Positions 1 through 8,664 of a stretch of DNA of 64,000 nt are shown here, piece after piece. Source of the stretch: Parablautia sp. Marseille-Q6255 (lineage in GTDB: Bacteria > Bacillota > Clostridia > Lachnospirales > Lachnospiraceae); the NCBI RefSeq assembly GCF_951230155.1, contig NZ_CATNVD010000006.1, forward strand, positions 109,441 through 173,440, written 5' to 3'. How positions within the stretch are numbered: the first letter of the stretch is position 1; the number at the start of each line of letters is the position of its first letter. The notes under the pieces were generated by a model that made no database searches, had not been told where the DNA came from, and saw nothing but the letters and a program-made list of their open reading frames with translations. The position numbers were made by a program, and so were the translations under genes.

Positions 1-162
1 GATCAGGCAGGCGGCTGCGATCATAGCAAGCATAATAGCAAGAAAAGACAGATTAAACAGGATCGTCGAAAACTCCACATCCCGGCTGATATAGGTGATA
101 AAGATGCAGATGCCGATCGAAACAGCAGCGGCAAGGACAGAAATAGATCTTCTGATGTACAA
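1..162 (-). CDS. Membrane protein, N-terminal part only
   Basis: The minus strand is open from a TTG codon at 160-162 to the left edge, giving 54 residues without a stop. A GGGGG ribosome site lies seven bases upstream of the TTG. After a short basic start (MYIRRS) come two hydrophobic stretches, about residues 7-25 and 34-54, separated by the polar turn SRDVEF, so the protein enters the membrane. The rest lies outside the window. The pattern vaguely recalls MotA/TolQ/ExbB-type proteins of Lachnospiraceae, but too little is present to name it. Confidence 0.55.
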   Translation of the reverse strand, partial: MYIRRSISVLAAAVSIGICIFITYISRDVEFSTILFNLSFLAIMLAMIAAACLI

Positions 163-198
163 AAAAACGCCCCCTTTTTTGAAGATTTTATACAATTA

Positions 199-227
199 AT
201 TATAAGAAAAGAAATCTTTGCCGTAAA
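199..227 (-). promoter_or_regulatory. Promoter of the leftmost membrane-protein gene
   Basis: On the minus strand TTTACG (222-227) and TATAAT (199-204) are separated by 17 bases, about 40 bases upstream of the TTG start. The -10 is perfect; the -35 matches at four of six positions. Confidence 0.5.
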
Positions 228-275
228 GCGAAACTGAAAATTTTAAGAAAAAAATACGAATCACAAAAAGAAGTG

Positions 276-303
276 TTGACGGCGGTAGAAAAAAAGGTAA
301 AAT
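276..303 (+). promoter_or_regulatory. Promoter of the malic enzyme gene
   Basis: TTGACG (276-281) and TAAAAT (298-303) are spaced by 16 bases and lie about 85 bases upstream of the malic enzyme start. The rest of the 230-base gap between the two divergent genes is AT-rich and shows no other clear signal. Confidence 0.6.
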
Positions 304-389
304 AGAAATGAAACTGATAAAAATGCCCGGACAGGTACTAAGAAGAGGGCAGAATGAAACATAAAGATCATGGCAGGAGGAAAAGGACA

Positions 390-1562
390 ATGGATTACGC
401 AAAAGAATCTTTAAGGCTTCATGAAGAATGGAAGGGAAAGATTGAGATGACACCGAGAGCAGCGGTTGACAGCAAGGAAGCACTTTCACTTGCTTATACT
501 CCAGGCGTTGCCCAGCCGTGTCTTGAGATACAGAAGGATGTCAGCAAGAGCTATGACCTGACACGCCGCTGGAATACAGTTGCAGTGGTGACAGATGGAA
601 CAGCAGTGCTTGGCCTTGGGGATATCGGACCGGAGGCAGGTATGCCGGTTATGGAAGGAAAATGTGTGCTGTTTAAAGCATTTGGCGATGTAGATGCGAT
701 CCCGCTTTGCGTGCGCAGCAAGGATGTAGATGAGATTGTAAATACAGTAGCTTTGCTCGCAGGCAGCTTTGGCGGTGTCAACCTTGAGGATATCAGTGCG
801 CCGCGCTGCTTTGAGATTGAGAAGAAGTTAAAAGAGCGCTGCGATATTCCGATCTTCCACGATGATCAGCACGGTACGGCAGTGATCACTCTGGCAGGTC
901 TTCTGAATGCGCTGAAGTTCGTCGGGAAGGATATCAGCGAGGTAAAAATCGTCACAAGCGGAGCAGGTGCCGCAGGTATCGCGATCATCCGCCTGCTGAT
1001 GAGCATGGGCTTGAAGAATGTGATCATGACAGACCGCACAGGCGCGATCTATAAAGGACGTGAAGGACTCAATGCGATCAAGCAGGAGATGGCGGAGATC
1101 ACAAACCAGAACTGCGAGAAGGGGACACTCGAAGAGGTGATCAAGGGCGCCGACGTATTTATCGGTGTTTCTGCTCCGGGTACTCTGACTAAGGAAATGG
1201 TGCAGACGATGGCAAAGGATCCGATTATTTTCGCATGTGCGAATCCAACGCCGGAGATTTTCCCGGATGAGGCAAAGGCAGGCGGAGCAGCAGTCGTATC
1301 AACAGGACGCAGCGATTTCCCGAACCAGGTCAACAATGTGCTGGCGTTCCCGGGAATCTTCCGCGGTGCGCTTGATGTGCGCGCATCTGATATCAACGAT
1401 GAGATGAAGATCGCCGCAGCACGTGCGATCGCAGAGCTTGTAAGTGAGGAAGAGCTCAGTGCGGATTATATTCTTCCGGCAGCATTTGACAACCGTGTAA
1501 AGGATGCAGTCGCAAAGGCAGTTGCAGAGGCGGCAGTGAAGAGCGGCGTGGCACGCATTTAA
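390..1562 (+). CDS. Malic enzyme (oxaloacetate-decarboxylating malate dehydrogenase)
   Basis: This 390-residue protein is a short bacterial malic enzyme, which oxidatively decarboxylates malate to pyruvate in the cytosol while reducing NAD(P). It shows the family blocks in order: the SLAYTPGVAQPC segment near the N-terminus, TDGTAVLGLGDIGPEAGMP, KAFGDVDAIP, the metal-site region FHDDQHGTA, the Rossmann loop TSGAGAAGIA and ACANPTPEI. Its length is normal for the roughly 390-residue class. I start it at 390 because AGGAGG at 375-380 is well spaced from that ATG; an upstream ATG at 354 has no ribosome site. It is monocistronic, with its own promoter and a terminator shared with the convergent gene. 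Cofactor preference cannot be told from motifs alone. Confidence 0.93.
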   Translation: MDYAKESLRLHEEWKGKIEMTPRAAVDSKEALSLAYTPGVAQPCLEIQKDVSKSYDLTRRWNTVAVVTDGTAVLGLGDIGPEAGMPVMEGKCVLFKAFGDVDAIPLCVRSKDVDEIVNTVALLAGSFGGVNLEDISAPRCFEIEKKLKERCDIPIFHDDQHGTAVITLAGLLNALKFVGKDISEVKIVTSGAGAAGIAIIRLLMSMGLKNVIMTDRTGAIYKGREGLNAIKQEMAEITNQNCEKGTLEEVIKGADVFIGVSAPGTLTKEMVQTMAKDPIIFACANPTPEIFPDEAKAGGAAVVSTGRSDFPNQVNNVLAFPGIFRGALDVRASDINDEMKIAAARAIAELVSEEELSADYILPAAFDNRVKDAVAKAVAEAAVKSGVARI

Positions 1563-1595
1563 GGAAGGATTGACAGTAAGACTTTAAAAAACTAC

Positions 1596-1648
1596 AAAGA
1601 CCTGTGGAGTAATGATGACATGTTTTCATAAATACTCTACAGGTCTTT
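1596..1648. terminator. Hairpin between convergent genes
   Basis: A 16-bp stem (AAAGACCTGTGGAGTA at 1596-1611 with 1633-1648, one G-U pair) lies between the ends of the malic enzyme and the convergent GcvT-like gene. The T-run is short on both sides, so it probably serves as a bidirectional terminator. Confidence 0.7.
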
Positions 1649-1687
1649 ATAAATTTAATAGAAACCGAGATTGTGCATCAATAAAAA

Positions 1688-3040
1688 TTATTTTTTAAAA
1701 ACTGGAATATCAGAAACATCCCGGTTTTCATTACGGATATAATCCTGATTATAAGGCAGGTTTGTTACTTTTGCACGAATCTTCATCTGACGAGTACCAG
1801 GCGTACCCCAGAGAATTTCCAATTCGGTACCTTTGGCTGCATATTCCGGTGCGATAAATCCAAGGGAGATCATACTATTGTATGTATAGGAAATGATTCG
1901 TCCGGATGTAATGCCGATTTCCTTATTGCCGGCAAATACTTTATCCGCCCTGTATTCGAAACGAAATTCTCGAACGCAGAGATTATAGCCTGTATCAGAT
2001 GGTTTTGAAATATCTTCGCATGGTTCATCGCCGGGCTGGATCATTGTTGCGAATACTTTAGCGACATCTTCGGCATTCCATTCCAGCGTTACGCAAGTTC
2101 TGGAAGGCTTTTTTGAAATTTCTATCAGTGCTTCTTTACCAATGAAATCATGATTATTCTTTACAAGAAAATCCCAACCAACATCATAAGGTGTCACAAA
2201 GCGTGTTTGAAGTTCGTCGCCGACACTTCCGAAAATTCTGCGGTTTAAGTTGAAGAAAGAAAGATGGGGTACGCTATACATGTACTTTGACATTTCTTCA
2301 CTTGTCTCAAACCAGGGCAGAGGGTAATGAAGATTAATGTTTGGAAAACCGGCTTCTGTATGGTTGAACAGATTGTAGGCCTGAAGTCCAAGCTTTCTTG
2401 CACCGAATTTTTTACCGGCATCCCATACCAGGTTGTAGATTTCAGCATAATCTTCCATATCACCATGAATTTCATATGCAAGGTTTCCAGACATCCCAAG
2501 ACGAATAATACGAATATTTTTTCCGTTAACGTCCTGAATTCTGTGTTTTGCGAATTTGATATCGTGCAGATTGGCCTGGAACGCGTTTTCAAGAATCTCA
2601 AGAGATTTTTCACCTGCAATCTGAATGAAATATTCTTTTCCTGTCATTACTTTTCCGTATACATTGAGATCAGATGAAGTGACATAGTAGGAGATGACAG
2701 GGTCTAGCCAATAAGTTCTGTAACGTTCCTCCTCAATGCGAATAACAACACCATCTGTTAAAATCTGTCCTTTTTCATTACACATAACAGCATGTCGGAG
2801 TCCATTCATTCCCAGTGTTGAAAAATCGTTTGTACATACCTGACCTAATAATTTTGCTGCGTCCGGCCCGCACACATCATAAATTGGCGATGTCATAAGC
2901 GCTGTGCCGATCCAGGCGCTTGTCTGATATGCTTTGATTTCATCATCAACACCAGTATATGAATAGGGAGCTATGTAGTCAGGTCCCTGCGGTATGAATA
3001 ATGTTGCGCCTTCTAATGCTGGATTCATTATTTCTGCCAT
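1688..3040 (-). CDS. GcvT-family tetrahydrofolate-dependent aminomethyl/methyl transferase
   Basis: The 450-residue protein has the GcvT fold: an N-terminal folate-binding part (TSPIYDVCGPDAAKLLGQV, then TDGVVIRIEEERY) and a C-terminal GcvT_C-like barrel (GKEALIEI, later EIGITSGRIISYTYN and SLGFIAPEYAAKGTEL). GcvT proper is about 360 residues and sits with gcvH/gcvP; none are near. The extra length and lone setting fit the THF-dependent demethylase branch (aromatic O-demethylases of the LigM/DesA type, or DMSP demethylase DmdA), which moves a methyl group to tetrahydrofolate. That is inference; the substrate is unknown. The start follows GGAGGG by six bases. It is divergent from a PucR-type regulator, its likely controller. 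Confidence 0.75.
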   Translation of the reverse strand: MAEIMNPALEGATLFIPQGPDYIAPYSYTGVDDEIKAYQTSAWIGTALMTSPIYDVCGPDAAKLLGQVCTNDFSTLGMNGLRHAVMCNEKGQILTDGVVIRIEEERYRTYWLDPVISYYVTSSDLNVYGKVMTGKEYFIQIAGEKSLEILENAFQANLHDIKFAKHRIQDVNGKNIRIIRLGMSGNLAYEIHGDMEDYAEIYNLVWDAGKKFGARKLGLQAYNLFNHTEAGFPNINLHYPLPWFETSEEMSKYMYSVPHLSFFNLNRRIFGSVGDELQTRFVTPYDVGWDFLVKNNHDFIGKEALIEISKKPSRTCVTLEWNAEDVAKVFATMIQPGDEPCEDISKPSDTGYNLCVREFRFEYRADKVFAGNKEIGITSGRIISYTYNSMISLGFIAPEYAAKGTELEILWGTPGTRQMKIRAKVTNLPYNQDYIRNENRDVSDIPVFKK

Positions 3041-3170
3041 TTTTTCCCTCCATAATGTGATTGATTTTATTTGATGACTTCATTTTATACGGATTGTATG
3101 TAAAAAGAAATGGTTGTATTATAATGATTAAGAAGCAATTTTAGTTATTTTTAACCGAAAAGGGGATATT

Positions 3171-4694
3171 ATGAAGCTTAGTCTGTCTATAATCATTGAA
3201 AAACTGAAGGAAAAAGGAATAACAGTTGAAAACAGGCAACAATCTGAAGGGCTTATTCAGGGTGCTGTGTATCCATATGACAAAAAACAGTTTGAAATAC
3301 AGGATATTTCTTTAAATATATGGGTATTTGACAAAAGAAATGAGGAATTGCTGGATATCTTGATAGAAAATGGACTTAAAGCAGGGTATTGTTATATCTT
3401 TTGTGGAGCTGAAATGAGCAAAAGTGAAATGGTTATTCAAATGATCAGCAGTATTATGGATGAATTTTCATTTTGGAAGGAACAGATTTTGTTGAAAATG
3501 TTAGAAAGAGAAGATATACAGTCCATTATTGATCTTATGGCCACTAAAGTGCGTAATCCATTTAGTTTAATGGATGGCAATGGTTTTATCCTTGTACGAT
3601 CTAAGGGATATGAGACGATTCCGAAAGGAACGATCTGGGATACTATGAATGGGAACTATTTAAATATTTATGATTTTTATTCTCCTAAAGAATGGAAAAA
3701 AATCCGCAGTCAGATGGATTTGGCAGGCCACAGACATGTTTTGTTTCGACCGGAAAAAGATTCTCAGCATGTTTATTATGCTATTAATTTATATGATCAG
3801 AACCTCGTAATCGGTTCGATTGGTGCACTGGATAATAATGGACCATTTTCAAAGGGGCAGATTGCGATTATGGAGATGATCCGCGATATGCTTGAACTCT
3901 ATTTTCGTACACAGTACAATGCGGTTGAATCAGGAACAATCATTACTACAGCATTTAATCGTCTGGTGAATAGGGACTATGATGTAAATGCAATTCGTAA
4001 ATTGTTAAACAAATATCATTGGAAATCAGAGGATATTTTTTATCTGATTGCGTTTGACTTTCCAGATATGGCGCATTCGGAAATGGAACTATCTTCTTTT
4101 ATGAATCTGATTCATATGCAGTTTCCTAAATCGGTGACAGGGCTTTATAATAAGCAGATCATAATTGCAGTACGAAAATTGGACTACGATCTGGATAGCA
4201 AAAGGCAGAGAGAAACATTACAGAAATTTCTTTTGCAATATGATTTTTATTGTGGAGTGAGTTATTCGTTTAGAGGGCTTGAAAATAGCCAGTATTTTTG
4301 TGAACAGAGCTGTTATGCGGCATCATTTGCTTATCAAAATGAAGATTCAGAAGAAGGAAATTTGAGAATCCTGAAATATAAAGATGTGCAAGTGAAACAC
4401 ATTATAAATGCGCTCGGGCGAAAGGAAGAAGTACGAAAATATTGTCATCCGGCGATTTTAATGTTGAAGGAAAGCAGGAAAAAGTCAGATCAGGTATTGC
4501 CTGACTGTCTCAAATCATTTCTTGCAAATGGCCGGAGTATTGCACATGCGGCAAAGGCACTTGGAATGCACAGAAATACCCTGATTTATCGATTGGATCG
4601 ATTGGAAGAAATATTAGATGTGCGTTTTGAATATCTGACAGACGATGAACTCATGGGGCTGCTTTTGTCGTGCTATATTGCAGGAGAGATATAA
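3171..4694 (+). CDS. PucR/CdaR-family transcriptional regulator
   Basis: A 507-residue DNA-binding activator-type protein. The C-terminus carries the PucR helix-turn-helix (FLANGRSIAHAAKALGMHRN followed by TLIYRLDRLEEIL), the hallmark of the family. The middle, roughly residues 115-240, looks like a sensor domain, and the region before the helix-turn-helix resembles the GGDEF-like module common in PucR proteins. The N-terminal part has no motif I recognise. A purine-rich AAAAGGGG lies just before the ATG. The gene is divergent from the GcvT-like transferase with about 130 bases between them, so it probably regulates that gene in response to its substrate. The reading frame is more AT-rich than the sugar-acid operon that follows. 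Confidence 0.85.
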   Translation: MKLSLSIIIEKLKEKGITVENRQQSEGLIQGAVYPYDKKQFEIQDISLNIWVFDKRNEELLDILIENGLKAGYCYIFCGAEMSKSEMVIQMISSIMDEFSFWKEQILLKMLEREDIQSIIDLMATKVRNPFSLMDGNGFILVRSKGYETIPKGTIWDTMNGNYLNIYDFYSPKEWKKIRSQMDLAGHRHVLFRPEKDSQHVYYAINLYDQNLVIGSIGALDNNGPFSKGQIAIMEMIRDMLELYFRTQYNAVESGTIITTAFNRLVNRDYDVNAIRKLLNKYHWKSEDIFYLIAFDFPDMAHSEMELSSFMNLIHMQFPKSVTGLYNKQIIIAVRKLDYDLDSKRQRETLQKFLLQYDFYCGVSYSFRGLENSQYFCEQSCYAASFAYQNEDSEEGNLRILKYKDVQVKHIINALGRKEEVRKYCHPAILMLKESRKKSDQVLPDCLKSFLANGRSIAHAAKALGMHRNTLIYRLDRLEEILDVRFEYLTDDELMGLLLSCYIAGEI

Positions 4695-4915
4695 CACGTT
4701 TTGCGGCTATTGTTCCAACAGCGCAGGTTCTGAATGGGTATGCTGGAACAGTAAATATAACAGCGAATTTTTGTGCGAAATATACAAAAATCGATCTTTA
4801 CTTTTTCTTAATGTGTCAATAGACACGGATGGGACTGTGTGGTAGCATAGCTGTAGTACAGGAGTACAGAGCGATAGCGGCACAAGAAAATGTGCGCATT
4901 ACGGGAGGAGAAAAA

Positions 4916-5851
4916 ATGGAATATCCAAAGAATAATTTTCCGGGTGGAGTATGGCCGGTTATGCTTACTCCATTTACAGAGGATAACCAGATTGATGAGA
5001 AGGCGCTGCGCGCGCTGGTTGACTGGTATATTGAGAGCGGTGTGAAAGGACTTTTCGCTGCATGCCAGTCGAGTGAGATCCATGAGCTGAGCTTTGAGGA
5101 GAGAATGCGGATCGCCGAGATCACAGTAGATGCGGCGGCAGGCAGAGTTCCGGTTGTTGCGAGCGGACATACTTCTGACAGCCTTGAGGATCAGGCAAAG
5201 GATATCAACACAATGTGGAAGACGGGAGTAGATGCGGTGATCCTGCTGACGAACCGTCTGGCAAAAGAAGATGAGAGCGATGAGGTATGGATCGAGAATT
5301 ATCACAAGCTGGAGAAGATGATCGATCCGGAGATCAAGCTGGGCGTATATGAGTGTCCGAGACCATACAAGAGACTGCTTTCGATCCCGGTGATCACAGA
5401 GATCGCAAAGACGAACCGTTTCTATTTCCTGAAGGATACCTGCTGTGTGGCAGCTGATATCCGCGAGAAACTGAAGGCGATCGAGGGTACGAACCTGAAG
5501 CTTTATAATGCGAATGCGACGACAGCACTTGAGTCTCTGCGTGACGGAGCAGCTGGCTACAGCGGTATTATGGCAAACTTCCATCCGGAGCTGTGGGTAT
5601 GGCTGTGCGAGCATTATAATGACAAGCCGGAGAATGCAGACCGCGTACAGGAGGTCCTGATGGCAGCATCACTGATCGAGCGTCAGCTGTATCCGGTAAA
5701 TGCAAAATGGCATCTGAAAGAGATCGAGAAGCTCCCGATGACAACGAAATGCCGTGTGCAGGATGATTCTCTTTTGTTTGAGACATGGAAAGAGGAGGTC
5801 CGCATGATGGACCGTCTGTGCAACCGGACGTATGAGGAGTACTGTAAATAA
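4916..5851 (+). CDS. Dihydrodipicolinate synthase/N-acetylneuraminate lyase family aldolase
   Basis: A 311-residue class I aldolase of the DapA/NanA superfamily. It keeps the N-terminal GGVWPVMLTPFTEDNQID block and the Schiff-base lysine in FYFLKDTCC. The usual G-x-x-G-E signature is replaced by ACQSSE, and the YNxP motif reads YECPRP, so it is not a true DapA; it should cleave a 2-keto-3-deoxy or related pyruvate-yielding substrate. GGGAGGAG at 4903-4910 fixes the ATG at 4916 rather than an in-frame ATG at 4829. It is first in an operon with an HpaI-type aldolase, a GntR regulator, a TRAP transporter and a YhcH protein, which points to uptake and breakdown of an acidic sugar. Confidence 0.88.
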   Translation: MEYPKNNFPGGVWPVMLTPFTEDNQIDEKALRALVDWYIESGVKGLFAACQSSEIHELSFEERMRIAEITVDAAAGRVPVVASGHTSDSLEDQAKDINTMWKTGVDAVILLTNRLAKEDESDEVWIENYHKLEKMIDPEIKLGVYECPRPYKRLLSIPVITEIAKTNRFYFLKDTCCVAADIREKLKAIEGTNLKLYNANATTALESLRDGAAGYSGIMANFHPELWVWLCEHYNDKPENADRVQEVLMAASLIERQLYPVNAKWHLKEIEKLPMTTKCRVQDDSLLFETWKEEVRMMDRLCNRTYEEYCK

Positions 5852-5892
5852 TAAAAAACAACAGACACAAGCAGCAAAGAAGAGGGAAAGTG

Positions 5893-6696
5893 ATGAGAAG
5901 AGAAAGAAGTAAGGCGCAGATCATCCGCGAAAAAATGCAGCGGGGCGAGAGAGTCATTGGAGCTCATACTTTTTATCTTGATCCATCGATCACAGAAGCG
6001 CTCGGGGCTCACGGGTTTGATTTTGTATGGATTGACGGAGAGCATTCGGCATTTGACCGTGGAAGTACGCTGGCGCATATCATGGCGGCGGCTGCAGCAG
6101 ATACTGCATCGGTTGTCAGGGTTGCGTGGAACGATCCGGTACTTGTGAAGCCTGTTCTGGAGATGGGGCCGGACGGCATTATCTTTCCTATGGTCTGCAC
6201 CGCCGAGGAAGCCAAAAAGGCTGTTGCGGCGTGTATGTATCCGCCGTACGGAGTGCGCGGATTCGGGCCGAGGAGAGCGAACCGATATGGCGCAATGACA
6301 AATGAAGCGTATCTGGATCATCCGGAGGAGTCATTTCTGCGCATTGTCCAGATCGAGCATGTAGAGGCGGTACATAATCTAAAAGATATTCTGGCTGTGG
6401 AGGGGATTGATTTTCCGCTGATCGGAGCGAACGACCTGTCTGCATCCATCGGACATCTTGGCGATACAAAGCATCCGCAGGTGCGTGCGCTGTGCGAGGA
6501 GATCGTTGCGGTCTGCAAGGAGATGAAGCGTCCGTTTGGCGTCTCTCTGGGCGCAGGGGATCATGAGGCGATCCGCTACTGGATCCAGAAGGGCGCGACC
6601 TTTATCGGGTGCGGAGATGATATCAGCTATATCAGCATGGGTTGCCGGTCTACCATGGAGTTTGTACACAGATGTATCGGGGAGGATGGAGCATGA
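5893..6696 (+). CDS. HpcH/HpaI aldolase family protein
   Basis: A 267-residue class II, metal-dependent aldolase of the HpaI/GarL type, which splits 4-hydroxy-2-oxo acids into pyruvate and an aldehyde. Characteristic stretches are DFVWIDGEHS, the metal/phosphate region MGPDGIIFPMVCTAEEA, YPPYGVRGFGPRRA and IEHVEAV, followed by FPLIGANDLSASIG. Length is normal (about 255-270). A GTG at 5890 is possible but too close to the AGGGA ribosome site; ATG 5893 fits better. The stop overlaps the start of the GntR gene (ATGA), so the two are translationally coupled. Having two different pyruvate aldolases in one operon is unusual; they may act on different isomers or successive intermediates. Confidence 0.88.
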   Translation: MRRERSKAQIIREKMQRGERVIGAHTFYLDPSITEALGAHGFDFVWIDGEHSAFDRGSTLAHIMAAAAADTASVVRVAWNDPVLVKPVLEMGPDGIIFPMVCTAEEAKKAVAACMYPPYGVRGFGPRRANRYGAMTNEAYLDHPEESFLRIVQIEHVEAVHNLKDILAVEGIDFPLIGANDLSASIGHLGDTKHPQVRALCEEIVAVCKEMKRPFGVSLGAGDHEAIRYWIQKGATFIGCGDDISYISMGCRSTMEFVHRCIGEDGA

Positions 6697-7451
6697 AGTT
6701 GCCGGAGGAAGGGTTTGCGCTGTCAAGGGCAAATCTTTACGAGCAGATCGCAGATACGCTGGAATCCTGGATCCTCGCAAATGGTTATACAGAGGATGGC
6801 AAACTCCCGTCTGAGCAGGCGCTTGCCGATGAGTTTGGAGTCAGCCGCAACGTGATCCGCGAGGCACTCAAGCTGCTAAAGGAAAGAGGACTGGTAGAGT
6901 CGAGGAACGGTACCGGCTCCTATATCACAAAGCCGGCGGCAGAAAACCTTTCCGATGTTATCAGCCGCATGGTGGCGATGGATCACATTGATTATCTGGC
7001 AATCTACGAGATAAGAAGTATACTGGAGACTGCTGCGTGCCAAAAGGCAGCGCAGATCGCTACACAGGAGCAGCTTGCGCAGATGCAGGAGCTGCTGGAA
7101 AAACTGAAGGACCGCAGTATATCGGTCGAAGAACGCAGAGAGATGGATTTTGCTTTCCACATCGCGATCGCACAGGCGACAGACAACCCGCTGCTTGTGA
7201 TACTGGTACAGGCAATGAAAAATATCTTTATAGAAATGATAGAAAAAGGTATTTTCATATCAGGCGGGATTGATGATGCAATCAAACGTCACAACAGCAT
7301 CATGCAGGCGCTGATGCAGCATGACGCAGCCGCCGCCGAGCAGGCGATGCGCGAGCATCTGGAATTTTCCAGAAAGAATGTGGAGGCATATATGCAGGGA
7401 CAGCAAGCTGCCGGGCAGCGGCTGTCTGATGAGCAGGTTCCTTCGTCGTAA
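6693..7451 (+). CDS. GntR-family (FadR subfamily) transcriptional regulator
   Basis: A 252-residue regulator. The N-terminal winged helix (LYEQIADTLESWILANG, then LPSEQALADEFGVSRNVIRE and GLVESRNGTGSYI) is typical of GntR proteins. The C-terminal all-helical FCD ligand domain has the metal-binding pattern IRSILETAA, HIAIAQATDNPL and RHNSIMQAL, with a last histidine in REHLEF. FadR-type proteins of this group usually sense sugar acids or their ketodeoxy products. It lies inside the operon it probably controls, overlapping the preceding aldolase by four bases, with GGGGAGG upstream of the ATG at 6693. Confidence 0.9.
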   Translation: MKLPEEGFALSRANLYEQIADTLESWILANGYTEDGKLPSEQALADEFGVSRNVIREALKLLKERGLVESRNGTGSYITKPAAENLSDVISRMVAMDHIDYLAIYEIRSILETAACQKAAQIATQEQLAQMQELLEKLKDRSISVEERREMDFAFHIAIAQATDNPLLVILVQAMKNIFIEMIEKGIFISGGIDDAIKRHNSIMQALMQHDAAAAEQAMREHLEFSRKNVEAYMQGQQAAGQRLSDEQVPSS

Positions 7452-7495
7452 CGGCGTAGAGATACATGTAAAAAATTTTCAGGAGGAAAAAGAAA

Positions 7496-8557
7496 ATGAA
7501 AAAGAGAGTATTAGCAACAGCACTTGCTGCAGCAATGGCAGGTTCCATGCTTGCAGGCTTCACGACACAGGCAGAAGATCTGGGCGATCCGGTTACTCTG
7601 ACAGTCACACTGACAGCTGTATCGACAGACACACACGCTCAGGCAATGCAGGAGTTTAAGAAAACAGTAGAAGAGCTCTCTGGCGGAAATATCACAGTAG
7701 AGGTTTATACAGATGCACAGCTTTTCTCTCAGGAAGAGGAAGTAGCTGCAGTCGTTATGGGGGACGCTGACATGACGCTGACAAGCGCATCCTGGCTGAC
7801 AACAGGTTCTCCGTGGGTATCCATGTTCACAGCAGGCTACCTGTTCAACAGCTATGATCACATGACAGCAACATTAAACGGAGAGGTTGGTCAGGAAGTA
7901 TTCCAGAAGATCTCTGACGAGCAGGGACTGCTTCCGCTTGGCGCATGGTACCTTGGTTCCCGTGAGATCTCACTGTCTGAGGACAGAGCAATAAAGACTC
8001 CGGAAGATCTCAATGGCGTAAACTTGAGAATGCCGAACTCCGAAGCATGGCTGTTCCTCGGCGAGGCTCTTGGAGCAAACCCGACACCGATGTCCTTCTC
8101 AGAGCTGTATCTTGCACTGCAGACAGGTGCTGTTGACGGACAGGACAACCCGCTTGGCTCTGTAGAAAGTGCAAAATTCTACGAGGTACAGAAGTCCATC
8201 ACTCTGACACATCATCTGGTAGACTCTGTATGGCCGGCAATCAACACAGAAAAATGGAACTCTCTGACAGATGCTCAGAAAGACATCATCCTTCAGGGTG
8301 TTGAGGCAGGAAGAGATTTCTGCGACAGCACAAACCTTCAGAAAGAGGAAGAGCTGATCTCCTTCTTTGAGGAGCAGGGTCTGTCTATCTACGAAGCTGA
8401 TATCCCGGCATTCCAGGAGCACGTACTGAACTACTACCTGAACGACGAGATCTCTGCTGACTGGGATATGGAGATGTATGACAAGGTAGCAGCAATCGGC
8501 GCTGACCTTGGCGGCGCTGTTGAAGCTGAGTCTGAGACAGAGGCTATGACAGAGTAA
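7496..8557 (+). CDS. dctP: TRAP transporter solute-binding protein, DctP family
   Basis: A 353-residue extracytoplasmic binding protein of a tripartite ATP-independent periplasmic transporter. It starts with a signal peptide (KKR, then a run of Ala/Met/Leu, cleavage near TTQAED) without a lipobox cysteine, so it is cleaved by signal peptidase I. The core shows the DctP signature around residues 160-215: TPEDLNGVNLRMPNSEAWL and YLALQTGAVDGQDNPLGSVE, in which the arginine that binds the substrate carboxylate (LRMPNS) is present. The carboxylate-binding arginine supports an acidic substrate. An acidic tail (EAESETEAMTE) follows the domain. AGGAGG precedes the ATG. A terminator-like hairpin separates it from the membrane subunits. 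Confidence 0.93.
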   Translation: MKKRVLATALAAAMAGSMLAGFTTQAEDLGDPVTLTVTLTAVSTDTHAQAMQEFKKTVEELSGGNITVEVYTDAQLFSQEEEVAAVVMGDADMTLTSASWLTTGSPWVSMFTAGYLFNSYDHMTATLNGEVGQEVFQKISDEQGLLPLGAWYLGSREISLSEDRAIKTPEDLNGVNLRMPNSEAWLFLGEALGANPTPMSFSELYLALQTGAVDGQDNPLGSVESAKFYEVQKSITLTHHLVDSVWPAINTEKWNSLTDAQKDIILQGVEAGRDFCDSTNLQKEEELISFFEEQGLSIYEADIPAFQEHVLNYYLNDEISADWDMEMYDKVAAIGADLGGAVEAESETEAMTE

Positions 8558-8593
8558 TTATCTGACGATCTCTTTATAGTGAAAGAAGTGGTT

Positions 8594-8639
8594 CCCCGCA
8601 TTTACAGCCCTGCCGGGGCTTAGATGCGGGGATTTTTTT
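8594..8639 (+). terminator. Intra-operon attenuator between dctP and dctQ
   Basis: CCCCGCAT (8594-8601) pairs perfectly with ATGCGGGG (8624-8631), enclosing a smaller GC-rich stem, and is followed by seven T's. It lies between the binding protein and the small membrane subunit and would lower expression of the membrane genes relative to the binding protein. Confidence 0.8.
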
Positions 8640-8664
8640 GAAAATTTTGGGAAGGAGTAAGGCT

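Noticed and set aside
4916..5851. dapA (lysine biosynthesis)
   Set aside because: The catalytic G-x-x-G-E motif and the YNxP motif are replaced, and the operon is catabolic.
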